This document shows, one piece after another, positions 18,211 through 25,998 of a DNA stretch of 64,000 nt (within the stretch, counting starts at the first letter, position 1; each line of letters opens with the position of its first letter). This DNA comes from CADEED01 sp035995425. GTDB taxonomy: Bacteria; Pseudomonadota; Gammaproteobacteria; Steroidobacterales; Steroidobacteraceae. Below the pieces are notes generated by a model. The model saw only the letters and a list, made by a program, of their open reading frames with translations, searched no databases and was not told where the DNA came from. Location: positions 1-64,000 of the forward strand of contig DASYKM010000095.1 of NCBI GenBank assembly GCA_035995425.1, given 5' to 3'. The position numbers were made by a program, and so were the translations under genes.

Positions 18211-19227
18211 ATGAAAGAAATTGGTTTCATTGGCCTGGGCCGCATGGGCGCGAACATGGTGCGGCGCCTCGCTGGCGCCGGAATTCATTGCGTCGCCTTC
18301 GACGCCAACCTGGTGACGGTCCAGGCGTTGGCTGCCGAGGGCGGCGGAAAAATTACCGGCAGCGCGTCGCTCCGGGAGTTCGTGGCAGCGCTCGAGGCGC
18401 CGCGGGTCATCTGGCTCATGCTGCCGGCGGCGGTCGTCGACCAGGAGATCGCCAACCTCCGGCCGTTGCTGACGCCGGGTGACGTGGTGATCGACGGCGG
18501 GAATTCCTACTACCGCGACGACCTGCGCCGCGGTGCGGAACTCAAGACCACCGGTATCCACTACCTCGACGTCGGCGTCAGCGGCGGCATCGCCGGCGGC
18601 GAAAACGGCTATTGCCTCATGGTCGGCGGCGAGAAGTCCGTGGCGGACACTCTCGAGCCGCTGTTTGCCGCGCTCGCAACCGGCGGCGATGGTGCTAACA
18701 ACCCTGCCGCCGCGGCTGGCACGGCCGCGCGCGGCTACCTGTACTGCGGCGCCTATGGCGCCGGCCACTTCGTGAAGATGGTGCACAACGGCATCGAGTA
18801 CGGCGTCATGGCGGCCTACGCGGAAGGGTTCAACATCCTGCGCAATGCCAACATCGGCATGCGGCCGCGTGAGAAGGATGCCGAGACCACGCCGCTCTCA
18901 CATCCCGAGCACTACGCCTATGACTTCGACGTCGCGCAGATCGCCGAAGTCTGGCGCCACGGCAGCGTCGTCCGCTCCTGGTTGCTGGATCTCACCGCCG
19001 CGGCGCTCGCGGACGATGCCGGCCTGACCGCATTCGCCGGCCGGGTCTCCGATTCCGGCGAAGGCCGCTGGACCGTGGCGGCGGCGGTAGACGAAGGTGT
19101 GCCCGCGCCGGTCATCACCGCCGCGTTGTACAGCCGCTTCGAGTCACGCGGAAACGCGGACTATGGCGATCGCCTGCTGTCGGCGATGCGCAAGCAGTTT
19201 GGCGGCCACGTGGAAAAGAAAGGCTGA
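18211..19227 (+). CDS. gnd: 6-phosphogluconate dehydrogenase, decarboxylating (short form)
   Basis: This 338-residue enzyme converts 6-phosphogluconate to ribulose 5-phosphate and CO2 in the oxidative pentose phosphate route. The dinucleotide fold is at the N-terminus (IGFIGLGRMGANMV). The substrate and catalytic motifs are VIDGGNSYYRD, DVGVSGGIAGGENGY, and GHFVKMVHNGIEYG with the catalytic Lys. Its length matches the short, often NAD-preferring form rather than the 470-residue E. coli enzyme. A ten-residue alanine-rich insertion (around GDGANNPAAAAG) sits before the GYLYCG segment. It is followed after four bases by a secreted peptidase gene, probably cotranscribed. Confidence 0.92.
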   Translation: MKEIGFIGLGRMGANMVRRLAGAGIHCVAFDANLVTVQALAAEGGGKITGSASLREFVAALEAPRVIWLMLPAAVVDQEIANLRPLLTPGDVVIDGGNSYYRDDLRRGAELKTTGIHYLDVGVSGGIAGGENGYCLMVGGEKSVADTLEPLFAALATGGDGANNPAAAAGTAARGYLYCGAYGAGHFVKMVHNGIEYGVMAAYAEGFNILRNANIGMRPREKDAETTPLSHPEHYAYDFDVAQIAEVWRHGSVVRSWLLDLTAAALADDAGLTAFAGRVSDSGEGRWTVAAAVDEGVPAPVITAALYSRFESRGNADYGDRLLSAMRKQFGGHVEKKG

Positions 19228-19231
19228 TTCG

Positions 19232-20116
19232 ATGACACGGGCGATGGCCTGCGTCCTGTTCGCCACGGCGGCGGCATCGCCCGCAACCACCGTGCCGCGC
19301 GCCGCCGTGAACGAAGTGCGGGCGCCACCCGCTACGCTCGCTCTCGATCCGTTCTATCAAAAGTACGTCGACGCGGGCGGTATCCCGATAACCACGTCGG
19401 CGCGTGTCCCCGACAGCGCGCTGTTCGTCGCGCGCGACATCGTCCTGGCCATGCTTGCCGGGCGCCCGGACCTGCGTGCGGTGCTCGTCGCTGCGCATAC
19501 GCGCGTGGGAATCATGGCGATCGACGAGATGACCACCGACCTGCCGGAGCAGCGCGACTGGAAGAAGCCCGTGCTCACCGACCAGCGGCTCACTGCATGC
19601 GAAAAGAAGGGCTACGCGGACATCGCCCGCATGACGGATCGCGAATACTGGAACATGCGCACCCGCGGCATGGGCGGGACGTACACGACCGGCGCCGCCG
19701 AAAACATTCTCGGCGTGCCCGGCACTCGCTACTTCGGCGAAAACATTCTCGTGCACGAGTTTTCGCACAGCATTCTCAACGCCCTCCGGACTGCCGATGC
19801 CGCGCTCTACGCGCGCGTGGAGCGCGCTTATGCCGACGCGCTGGCGCGCGGCCTGTGGACGGGACACTACGCAACCACGACCGTGGACGAATACTGGGCG
19901 GAAGGAACCCAGTTCTGGTTCAACTCAAACATGGCCTACCGCACCGACCGCATCACGATCGTATCCGCGGACGATCTGCACGCGCACGACCCGGCCTTGT
20001 ACGCAGTGCTCGAGGAAGTTTATCGAGCCAGCCATCACATCGGCGCCGATGTGTTCTACAACCATCCGGCGCGAATGAATTCGCCGATCATCAGTACGGC
20101 AAAGAGCGGCTGTTAG
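19232..20116 (+). CDS. Putative secreted zinc metallopeptidase (gluzincin-like)
   Basis: This 294-residue protein begins with a short hydrophobic segment (ACVLFATAAASPATT) that may act as a signal peptide. The active-site motif is LVHEFSHSILN (HExxH), and about 55 residues later VDEYWAEGTQFWFN offers a glutamate as third zinc ligand, the gluzincin arrangement. Similar 'EYWAEG-Q-WF' proteins occur in fungi and diverse bacteria, often uncharacterised. The ATG at 19232 lies four bases after the gnd stop; the upstream in-frame extension is shadow sequence inside gnd. Its cotranscription with a cytosolic sugar-phosphate enzyme is unexplained. No ribosome-binding site stands out, so translation may depend on coupling. 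Confidence 0.68.
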   Translation: MTRAMACVLFATAAASPATTVPRAAVNEVRAPPATLALDPFYQKYVDAGGIPITTSARVPDSALFVARDIVLAMLAGRPDLRAVLVAAHTRVGIMAIDEMTTDLPEQRDWKKPVLTDQRLTACEKKGYADIARMTDREYWNMRTRGMGGTYTTGAAENILGVPGTRYFGENILVHEFSHSILNALRTADAALYARVERAYADALARGLWTGHYATTTVDEYWAEGTQFWFNSNMAYRTDRITIVSADDLHAHDPALYAVLEEVYRASHHIGADVFYNHPARMNSPIISTAKSGC

Positions 20117-20131
20117 GCAGCCGTCGGGGCG

Positions 20132-20632
20132 TCAGCCGTATTCGCGCACCATCGCCGAGATTTCGCGCATGAAGTCGCCCGAACGCACGCCGCCGCCGCC
20201 CGAGACGAACGGCTCGCGATACCAGGGCCAGCGATATTGCACACTGCGTTGCGGGCGATCGCCACGCAGCAGCGTGAACTGGCGCGTGGAAAATCCGCGG
20301 CGGATGGTCGTGTCGATGCCCTCGCTCTTCACCGAATACACCGCGCCATCGACCAGCACGAACAACCCGGATTTGTAGTTAGGCTGCGCGTCGAACCGTT
20401 CGCGCGAGGCGGCGAAGTACGCGGCGAAAACCGGGCCATCGACCGACTGAATGTGGCTGCCCACCCCCAGGACATGCGCGACGTTGCGCGGCTCGGCCAT
20501 GGGCTCTACTTCGGCGCGTGCGGCATCGATGAGCAGGCTGTAGTACGTGCTCGCCGCGGCCTCACCGGCCTGAAATCCCTTTACACAAACGCGCCCGGAA
20601 TCGGGAAGTCGACCGGTGTCATTTACGAACAT
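20132..20632 (-). CDS. Hypothetical protein
   Basis: This 166-residue protein lacks a signal peptide or membrane segment. It has a plausible globular composition with several aromatic motifs (ASTYYSLL, VQYRWPWYREPF) and a glycine run (VSGGGGV), but no recognised domain. An in-frame TAA lies three codons before the ATG at 20632, which fixes the start to this ATG or a later one. The ribosome-binding site is poor, and GGGG/CCCC just before the ATG could fold. Three palindromes lie in the 272-bp gap upstream, suggesting specific control. It converges on the peptidase gene, leaving 15 bp between the stops. Confidence 0.6.
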   Translation of the reverse strand: MFVNDTGRLPDSGRVCVKGFQAGEAAASTYYSLLIDAARAEVEPMAEPRNVAHVLGVGSHIQSVDGPVFAAYFAASRERFDAQPNYKSGLFVLVDGAVYSVKSEGIDTTIRRGFSTRQFTLLRGDRPQRSVQYRWPWYREPFVSGGGGVRSGDFMREISAMVREYG

Positions 20633-20655
20633 GGGGGCTTAGTCCCCTGCTCACC

Positions 20656-20670
20656 CGGAAAAGTTTTCCG
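20656..20670. promoter_or_regulatory. 15-bp palindrome upstream of hypothetical gene
   Basis: CGGAAAA-G-TTTTCCG is a perfect 7-bp inverted repeat around one base. It lies 24 bp before the ATG of the minus-strand hypothetical gene, where a repressor would block transcription or translation. The binding protein is unknown. Confidence 0.45.
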
Positions 20671-20680
20671 CAATGCAGAA

Positions 20681-20712
20681 TTATTGTCCCGGCAGTGGCC
20701 ACGAGACAATAA
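20681..20712. promoter_or_regulatory. 32-bp dyad upstream of hypothetical gene
   Basis: Arms TTATTGTCCCG (20681-20691) and CGAGACAATAA (20702-20712) are complementary except at one position, around a 10-bp centre that itself contains TGGCCA. It lies 49 bp upstream of the gene at 20632 and ten bases from the first palindrome. An operator or a stable leader hairpin would both fit. Confidence 0.45.
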
Positions 20713-20811
20713 CCCCGAAGCCGCATTCCCTTCGATTGTGCAATTCGCTATCGCGGGGAGTGTGAGACTCAAACCAATGTGGCCGGTATCCGGCGCGAAG
20801 TCCCGTTGTTG

Positions 20812-20832
20812 CCGGGAATCGGGGATTCCCGG
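20812..20832. terminator. Hairpin after FAD oxidoreductase gene
   Basis: A perfect 9-bp GC-rich inverted repeat (CCGGGAATC, then GATTCCCGG) with a three-base loop lies 72 bp past the stop of the minus-strand oxidoreductase gene. No T-tract follows, so it may be an mRNA 3'-end hairpin rather than a full intrinsic terminator. Confidence 0.35.
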
Positions 20833-20904
20833 GCCGTCTCGTACTGCCGCCAGCCACCTGACGTCGTGTCCAAGGCCTGACTGGCCGTCCACGCCCGGAC
20901 AGAA

Positions 20905-22185
20905 CTAACTTCCGGCCACTCCGCGCTGCCGGCCCGCGTGAAGAGCTGTCCCCAGCCTCCCGAATCCGAAGACGTCGTCGAGCGCATGCGGACGACCATC
21001 GATCCCGGCGCGGATCATGTCGCCGGCGTGCACGCTGTAGGTGATGCCATTGCCGCCATAGCACAGCGCAAACTGCAGCCGCGAACTCATGCCGGGCACG
21101 CGGCCGATGTACGGCAGCCCGTCGGCGGTCTCGGCGAAACTGCCGGCCCAGGCATACGCCACCGGCGGCAGATCCGTTCCAAACAAGTCCTGGTACTGAT
21201 CCGCGAGTTTTCTGACTTGTCGCGGCAATAGGAGGTCGCGCGCCGCGCCATTCTTGAATGGCAGGTCGGCGCCGCCAACCAGCAGGCGGCCATCGGGAGT
21301 GCTTCGCAGGTAGAGATACGGACGATTGCTTTCCCAGACCAGCGGCAGGTTCGCCAGCCACTCCCGGTTCGGCAGCGGCTCGGTCACCAGTGCGAATGTG
21401 TTGTGGATGTCAGCGATACCAGGCGGCAGGAAATCGAGCGATTCGTAGCCGCCGCAAACTACCGCGTGTGCGGCGGTGACGACGCTTCCGCCGGCGGTGA
21501 GCATCCGCAGCCTGTCGGCGTCCTCTTCTATGCCGGTGATCCGGGTGCGCGCGAAAATGCGCACGCCGTGACGCGCGTTCGCGGCGAACAGAGCTCGCGT
21601 CAATCGGAACGGATCCACCTGCGCGCCGAGTGCCGACTGTATCGCGCCGGGTCGCTGGCAGCCGAAGCGTTGTCGCAACGTGTCGCCGTCCAGCCACTCG
21701 CACCGCAGGCCAATGTCGCGCCGCGCGGCCAGCTCGGCGCGCAGCACCGGCACCGCGTTGTCATCAGCCGCCAGATACAGGCTCGGCCGGCGCTCGTAAC
21801 CGGCCGGCGGCAACAATTCCGGAAATCGCGCTTCCAGTCGCGCAAAGCTCTCCGCGCATGCGCGATACGCGCGCATGGCGGATTCCGCACCTAGCATCCG
21901 CGTGAGCTCGATGAGGTGCGTGTCGATTTCGTATTGAAGCAGTGCGGTGGAAGCCGAGGTGCTTCCCAGCGCGACGTCACGCGCATCCAGAACCACGATG
22001 CGCTTGCCCGTGGCGATCAGTGCATCCGCGACCAAGGCGGAGGTGATCCCCGCGCCAACGATGGCAACGTCACAGTCTGTGGATTCGGTAAGCTCGCTGC
22101 CGGCATCGCCGATGCCGTTGCGCAGCAGCCAGTAGGCCTCGCTGGTGCGCACCGCATGCGCGGAATTCTTCCTGAATGGCCACAT
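20905..22185 (-). CDS. FAD-dependent oxidoreductase (DAO/DadA family)
   Basis: This 426-residue flavoprotein has the FAD-binding start CDVAIVGAGITSALVADAL near residue 38, then VVLDARDVALGSTSAS, the pattern of glycine/D-amino-acid oxidases. The C-terminal half has RPYLYLRSTPDGRLLVGG, FAETADGLPYIGRV and LQFALCYGGNGITYSVHAG. The C-terminal motif is close to that of many proteins that end in a Rieske domain, but no Rieske domain is present. The substrate is probably an amino acid or amine but cannot be identified. The ATG at 22185 begins MWPFRKNSAHAV; about 35 residues precede the fold. It is a single-gene unit following the OmpA-operon terminator on the same strand. Confidence 0.82.
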   Translation of the reverse strand: MWPFRKNSAHAVRTSEAYWLLRNGIGDAGSELTESTDCDVAIVGAGITSALVADALIATGKRIVVLDARDVALGSTSASTALLQYEIDTHLIELTRMLGAESAMRAYRACAESFARLEARFPELLPPAGYERRPSLYLAADDNAVPVLRAELAARRDIGLRCEWLDGDTLRQRFGCQRPGAIQSALGAQVDPFRLTRALFAANARHGVRIFARTRITGIEEDADRLRMLTAGGSVVTAAHAVVCGGYESLDFLPPGIADIHNTFALVTEPLPNREWLANLPLVWESNRPYLYLRSTPDGRLLVGGADLPFKNGAARDLLLPRQVRKLADQYQDLFGTDLPPVAYAWAGSFAETADGLPYIGRVPGMSSRLQFALCYGGNGITYSVHAGDMIRAGIDGRPHALDDVFGFGRLGTALHAGRQRGVAGS

Positions 22186-22224
22186 GCAGGCAGCTTAGGA
22201 GCTGCCCAGGCCCGCCCATGTAAG

Positions 22225-22269
22225 AAAAAGCCCGGGATGAGCCGCTGCAATGCGACTCAAACCGGGCTT
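22225..22269 (-). terminator. Intrinsic terminator of the OmpA-like lipoprotein operon
   Basis: Read on the minus strand, AAGCCCGG pairs with CCGGGCTT, with an inner partial stem (GAGTCGC with GCGGCTC), and is followed by TTTTTC. It begins 8 bp after the stop of the OmpA-like gene and ends before the oxidoreductase start. This is the best canonical intrinsic terminator on the minus strand. Confidence 0.75.
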
Positions 22270-22276
22270 CGATTCG

Positions 22277-23134
22277 TTACTCGATCGGACTGATCACGAC
22301 TTCCACGCGTCGGTTCTGCTGGCGGCCCGCGGCCGACTCATTGTCCGCGACCGGCGAGTTCTCGCCCCGTCCCGAGGTGCTGAGCCGGGCTGAGCCCACG
22401 CCCTGCCCGACCAGGTAGCCCTTCACCGCGTCCGCGCGACGTTGTGACAGCGACTGGTTCATCTCTTCACTGCCCATGCTGTCGGTGAAGCCCTCGATGG
22501 ACGCCGTTCGCTTGGGATATTCATTCATGAACGCAGTGAGCCGATCCAGGTTCGCCGTGGCGCCGGACTTGATCTCCGATTTTCCGGTGGCAAACAGCGT
22601 GTCACCCAGCGTCAGCACCAGACCGCGATCCGTCGGCTTCGCCTGCAGGATCTCCAGCTGGCGTTGCAGCTCGGCGGCCTGCTGCTCCGACGCGTTCGCC
22701 GCGAGCTTCTGCTCGGCACTCTCGGCCCTGGCGTTCGCGGCGTCCGACTTGGCAACGTCGACTTCGCGAGTACGCGAATCGAGACGCGCCTTCTCACTCA
22801 GCTGGTTCAACGCGGTACGCGATTCCTCCGCCGAACGCGTTTCCGCGAGCGCGCGCGCCGTGTCGACCTTGCGATCCGCGAGGTACACGCGATGCGCGGC
22901 CAACACCAGATCCTTCTGTGAAATTTCGGCTTCGCGCACGGCGACTTCGGCGTCCTTGATGGCCACCGGCGCGCGGTTAGCCAGAGCCGGCTCGCCCTGA
23001 AGCGCGGTGAGCTTGGCGCGCACCTGCTCGGAGCCGATGGGTTTTTCGGGCGTGGAGGCACAACCCGCGAACAGGACGGCGGCGACGGCCGCGCCGATCA
23101 GCGCGCGGGCGAATGGGTAGTTAGTGATGTTCAT
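22277..23134 (-). CDS. OmpA-like lipoprotein with DUF4398 region
   Basis: This 285-residue lipoprotein has lipobox LFAGC with Cys25. It continues with a DUF4398-like helical segment (about 35-110), a long alanine/glutamate coiled coil (about 110-170), and an OmpA C-terminal peptidoglycan-binding domain (LFATGKSEI, IEGFTDSMGSEEMNQSLSQRRADAV, GRGENSPVADN). It should sit in the outer membrane and grip the cell wall through the conserved Asp and Arg of the OmpA domain. It overlaps the preceding DUF4398 lipoprotein gene by ATGA, so the two are coupled and likely interact. Related two-gene units are common near envelope genes of gammaproteobacteria. Confidence 0.88.
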   Translation of the reverse strand: MNITNYPFARALIGAAVAAVLFAGCASTPEKPIGSEQVRAKLTALQGEPALANRAPVAIKDAEVAVREAEISQKDLVLAAHRVYLADRKVDTARALAETRSAEESRTALNQLSEKARLDSRTREVDVAKSDAANARAESAEQKLAANASEQQAAELQRQLEILQAKPTDRGLVLTLGDTLFATGKSEIKSGATANLDRLTAFMNEYPKRTASIEGFTDSMGSEEMNQSLSQRRADAVKGYLVGQGVGSARLSTSGRGENSPVADNESAAGRQQNRRVEVVISPIE

Positions 23135-23535
23135 CGCGTACCTCCGGTCTTGCGCTGCATCTCTTCGACCAGGGTCGCCGTGCCGCGCTTGATCTCGTCA
23201 TTCACGGCGGTTGCCTTGATGGCACCGGTTTTCGCCGCGGCCAGTTCGGCGTCGGCGCGCGATTCATCGGCGAACTGCTCGGCGACGACCATTTTCTTCT
23301 CGCTGACGGCCTGCTGGGCCGCGGATAGCTTGCTCCGAGCCTCACCGAGCTCGACGGCGGCGTGGGTGCCCGCATCGACACGTTCGGCATTGGCAATCGC
23401 CTGTTGGGCGGCCTGGAGGTTGGTGGCGGGGATGGGCGGCGTGCTGGCGCAGGCCGCGGCAAATACGAGCAAGGCCGGAACGGCGATGCGCAGGCGGCGC
23501 CTGGAAGCACGCGCTTTCTTGAATGAGGAATTCAT
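23131..23535 (-). CDS. DUF4398 lipoprotein
   Basis: This 134-residue protein has a basic N-terminus (KKARASRRRLR), a hydrophobic stretch and lipobox FAAAC with the lipidated Cys near residue 29. The mature protein is almost entirely helical and alanine/glutamate-rich (NLQAAQQAIANAERVDAG...), the DUF4398 pattern also seen in the N-terminal half of the next gene. The ATGA overlap with the OmpA-like gene supports a coupled pair that probably forms a coiled-coil complex in the periplasm. The upstream gap (23536-23648) holds an 8-bp inverted repeat 37 bp apart but no convincing promoter. Confidence 0.82.
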   Translation of the reverse strand: MNSSFKKARASRRRLRIAVPALLVFAAACASTPPIPATNLQAAQQAIANAERVDAGTHAAVELGEARSKLSAAQQAVSEKKMVVAEQFADESRADAELAAAKTGAIKATAVNDEIKRGTATLVEEMQRKTGGTR

Positions 23536-23648
23536 TGAAGTTCTCTACTGATGACGATGGATGCCACCGAAGCGGAGCCCACCAGAGAACTAGAGTGTGG
23601 GCGCCGGGACTCCGCAGGTCGGTGCGGTAGAGTACATAAGCGGTCGGA

Positions 23649-24083
23649 TTATCGGGTGCCGGGCGCCCGACTCTCCCGGTTGGTTACCGAACGCAGCGCA
23701 TCGCCGAGGCTGATCCGCCGCCGCAGCACCTTCAGCAGCTTGTTCGCGGTCACGGGCTTGACTAGATAACGTTCGAACCCGGCGGCGCGCGCCACCTCAC
23801 GACCTGGATGCTCGATGCTGTCGGTGAGAGCGATGAGGCGCGTGGCTCGCAAGTCCGCGTGCTGCTGCAGGAGCTTTGCGACGTCGTAGGCGCTGCGGTC
23901 AGGCAGCTCGATGTCGAGAAATACGATGTCCGGCGGAAATTCCGTGGCAACCACCACCGCGTCCGCGGCGCGATGAACCATGCGTACTTCGTATGGCCCG
24001 GCCGCCTCGAGCATGGCCGCCAGGGATTCCGCAAATCCGACGTCATCATCGACGATGAGAATGCGCGGCAGTGTTTCGCTCAT
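23649..24083 (-). CDS. Single-domain response regulator
   Basis: This 144-residue protein consists of a receiver domain only: acidic pocket VDDDVG, phospho-acceptor Asp57 in VFLDIELPD, and a conserved Thr/Lys pair (ALTDS, YLVKPVTANK). The C-terminal tail (RRRISLGDALRSVTNRES) is basic but has no DNA-binding domain, so output must be by protein contact. The start at 24083 overlaps the kinase stop by four bases; a longer in-frame start would lie within the kinase. It is almost certainly the partner of the kinase encoded immediately upstream. Confidence 0.88.
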   Translation of the reverse strand: MSETLPRILIVDDDVGFAESLAAMLEAAGPYEVRMVHRAADAVVVATEFPPDIVFLDIELPDRSAYDVAKLLQQHADLRATRLIALTDSIEHPGREVARAAGFERYLVKPVTANKLLKVLRRRISLGDALRSVTNRESRAPGTR

Positions 24084-24880
24084 CTCGCTGTCGTGGTCGC
24101 GGAGAGCGGGTCCGCTTGCGCCCAAGGCCCGGGCAACAGCACGGTGAACTCACTACCGAGTCCCAGGCCCGCGCTCGCCGCTTGCACGCTGCCGCCGTGC
24201 AGCTCGACGAGCTCGCGCACCACGCCAAGGCCGATGCCGCTGCCGCCTTCGGCGCACGGAGCCGCGGCGTCCGCCTGCGAAAACATGTCGAAGACTCGCG
24301 GCAGCACCGTCGGCGCGATGCCGATACCCGAGTCGCGGATGGAGATGCTCACGCACAGGTCGAGCCGGCGCATAGTCAGCACGATCTCGCCGCCGTCGGG
24401 CGTGTATTTGGCGGCGTTGATCAGGAGGTTCGAGAACACCTGTTCCAGTCGCGAAACGTCGGCATGCACCCAGATCGCTTCGGCGGGCAAGGTCATGACC
24501 AGGCGATGACCTCGCTGCGCCAGATCCGCGGCGATGTCGTTGACGGCGAATTCGACGATGGTGCGCAGATCGAAGTGCGTGAGGTGCAACACCTTGCTGC
24601 GCGCGTCCTGGTGCGCGGCATCGAGAAGATCCTCGATGTGTCGGTTCATCTGACCGACATGGCGTTCGATGAGGACGCGAGCGCTGTCGACACCACCGGG
24701 GCCGACGCTCATGCGCAGCAGTCGTGCGGCATTGCGCACCACGCCCAGTGAGTTGCGCAGCTCGTGGGAAATGATCGCGATCTCGTCGGCCCGCGCATCG
24801 ATCGTGACCGAAGGCAGCACGATGCCAGGCGCGCGCAGGGCATCATGGGCATTGGCGAGCGAGGTCACGAGTAAGGGCAT
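24080..24880 (-). CDS. Soluble sensor histidine kinase
   Basis: This 266-residue kinase has no membrane segment. It has a short N-terminal part (about 45 residues), a dimerisation/phosphoacceptor domain with IISHELRNSLG, and a HATPase domain with the N, G1 and G2 boxes (NLLINAAKYT, DSGIGIA, GGSGIGLGVV). The signal is probably received through a partner protein since no PAS or GAF domain is present. The start at 24880 is set by GGGAGGA seven bases upstream. It is translationally coupled to the response regulator by ATGA. It is a clear paralogue of the kinase at 25940. Confidence 0.88.
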   Translation of the reverse strand: MPLLVTSLANAHDALRAPGIVLPSVTIDARADEIAIISHELRNSLGVVRNAARLLRMSVGPGGVDSARVLIERHVGQMNRHIEDLLDAAHQDARSKVLHLTHFDLRTIVEFAVNDIAADLAQRGHRLVMTLPAEAIWVHADVSRLEQVFSNLLINAAKYTPDGGEIVLTMRRLDLCVSISIRDSGIGIAPTVLPRVFDMFSQADAAAPCAEGGSGIGLGVVRELVELHGGSVQAASAGLGLGSEFTVLLPGPWAQADPLSATTTAR

Positions 24881-24903
24881 ACGGTCCTCCCGGACAGGAA
24901 ATC

Positions 24904-25143
24904 TCAAACTCGCCCGCCGAAGGGCAGCCGCCGGCGCGCGGCGAGCGAGATCACGGCGAGCAAAGCCAGGATTACGCTCAGCGCCATCCAGGGCCAGGAA
25001 CTTGCGGCTTCGGGAAGGGCGACGCCGCGTTCAACGACAGTGGCAACGGCCGGAGGTGTGAGCGCATTCGCTTGCGCCAGCGCACCCGCGGCGCTCCAGG
25101 CTCCGACCGGCCACAGCATCCCTTGCTTAGTGTTCCAGCGCAT
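24904..25143 (-). CDS. Possible small membrane protein
   Basis: This 79-residue frame has a first weakly hydrophobic segment (MLWPVGAWSAAGALAQA), a proline/valine-rich middle, a strong membrane helix (PWMALSVILALLAVISLAA) and a basic end RRRLPFGGRV. This layout (exported part, C-terminal helix, Arg cluster) resembles a short sorting-signal or small inner-membrane protein. It ends 23 bp before the kinase start on the same strand, so it could lead that operon. No good ribosome-binding site is seen for either ATG (25143 or 25119). Coding status is uncertain. Confidence 0.4.
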   Translation of the reverse strand: MRWNTKQGMLWPVGAWSAAGALAQANALTPPAVATVVERGVALPEAASSWPWMALSVILALLAVISLAARRRLPFGGRV

Positions 25144-25266
25144 CGGACAAAGACTACGCTCTCGTCAGCGCCCTGTCTGTGCGTCATCGAACACAGTGCG
25201 ATTAGTTTGAGGAGCTATGAGCGGTAGCGCACACAGATGCGAGCAAGAGGCATACACTCCTAACAA

Positions 25267-25998
25267 ATGTCTCCCGCACCGAATCCACGCGACAATCACA
25301 TCCTCGATGCTCTGCCGCCGCTGGAACGCGAACGGTTGTTCCCGCACCTGAAACTGGTACCCATGCCTCTCGGCATGGTGATTTATGAATCCGGCGCGGC
25401 CTTGCGCCATATCTACTTCCCAACCAATTCAATCGTCTCGCTGCTCTATGTCATGCAGGACGGATCTTCGGCGGAGATCGCCGTGGTCGGCAACGAAGGC
25501 GCGATCGGCGTGGCGTTGTTCATGGGCGGGGAAACCACGCCGAGCCGCGCCATCGTGCAGAGCGCCGGTCACGCATATCGCCTCACCGGCAACCGGTTGA
25601 AGCAGGAGTTCAGCCGTCACGGCGAAATGCTCCATATATTGCTGCGTTACACGCAATCGCTGATCACGCAGATGGCGCAGACCGCGGTGTGCAACCGGCA
25701 CCACTCGCTCGATCAACAGTTGTGCCGCTGGCTGTTGCTGTCCATGGACCGGCTCGCGGGGAATGAGTTGCAGATGACGCAAGAGCTCATCGCCAACATG
25801 CTCGGCGTTCGCCGCGAAGGTGTTACCGAAGCCGCGGGAAAACTGCAGCGGCTGGGTGTCATCAAGTACGTGCGCGGCAAGATCACCGTGCTCGATCGCC
25901 CGCACCTCGAGCGCCTATCGTGCGAGTGCTACGCGGTGGTCAAACGGGAGACGGATCGCCTGCTGTCTCCGCATCAGATGCTTCGCAAGGTAGTCTGA
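25267..25998 (+). CDS. Crp/Fnr-family transcriptional regulator (first copy)
   Basis: This 243-residue protein has an N-terminal cyclic-nucleotide-binding-like barrel (about 15-130: GMVIYESGAALRHIYFPTNSIVSLL, VVGNEGAIGVALFMG). A dimer helix follows, then a winged-helix domain (about 160-225: MTQELIANMLGVRREGVTEAAGKLQRLGVI). The canonical cAMP-contacting Arg-Ser pair is not evident, so the ligand may differ or be absent. It shares layout and many residues with the regulator at 26888, indicating an old duplication. The 3' end overlaps the convergent kinase gene by 59 bp. The upstream gap contains no obvious copy of the 32-bp dyad found beside the second copy. Confidence 0.88.
   Translation: MSPAPNPRDNHILDALPPLERERLFPHLKLVPMPLGMVIYESGAALRHIYFPTNSIVSLLYVMQDGSSAEIAVVGNEGAIGVALFMGGETTPSRAIVQSAGHAYRLTGNRLKQEFSRHGEMLHILLRYTQSLITQMAQTAVCNRHHSLDQQLCRWLLLSMDRLAGNELQMTQELIANMLGVRREGVTEAAGKLQRLGVIKYVRGKITVLDRPHLERLSCECYAVVKRETDRLLSPHQMLRKVV

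Noticed and set aside
23539..23591. 8-bp inverted repeat AGTTCTCT/AGAGAACT, 37 bp apart
   Set aside because: The spacing is too long for a usual operator or hairpin and an 8-bp match can arise by chance.
24904..25143. Protein-sorting (PEP-CTERM-like) small protein
   Set aside because: The C-terminal helix and Arg cluster resemble a sorting signal, but no PEP-type motif precedes the helix and coding status is doubtful, so no such system is claimed.
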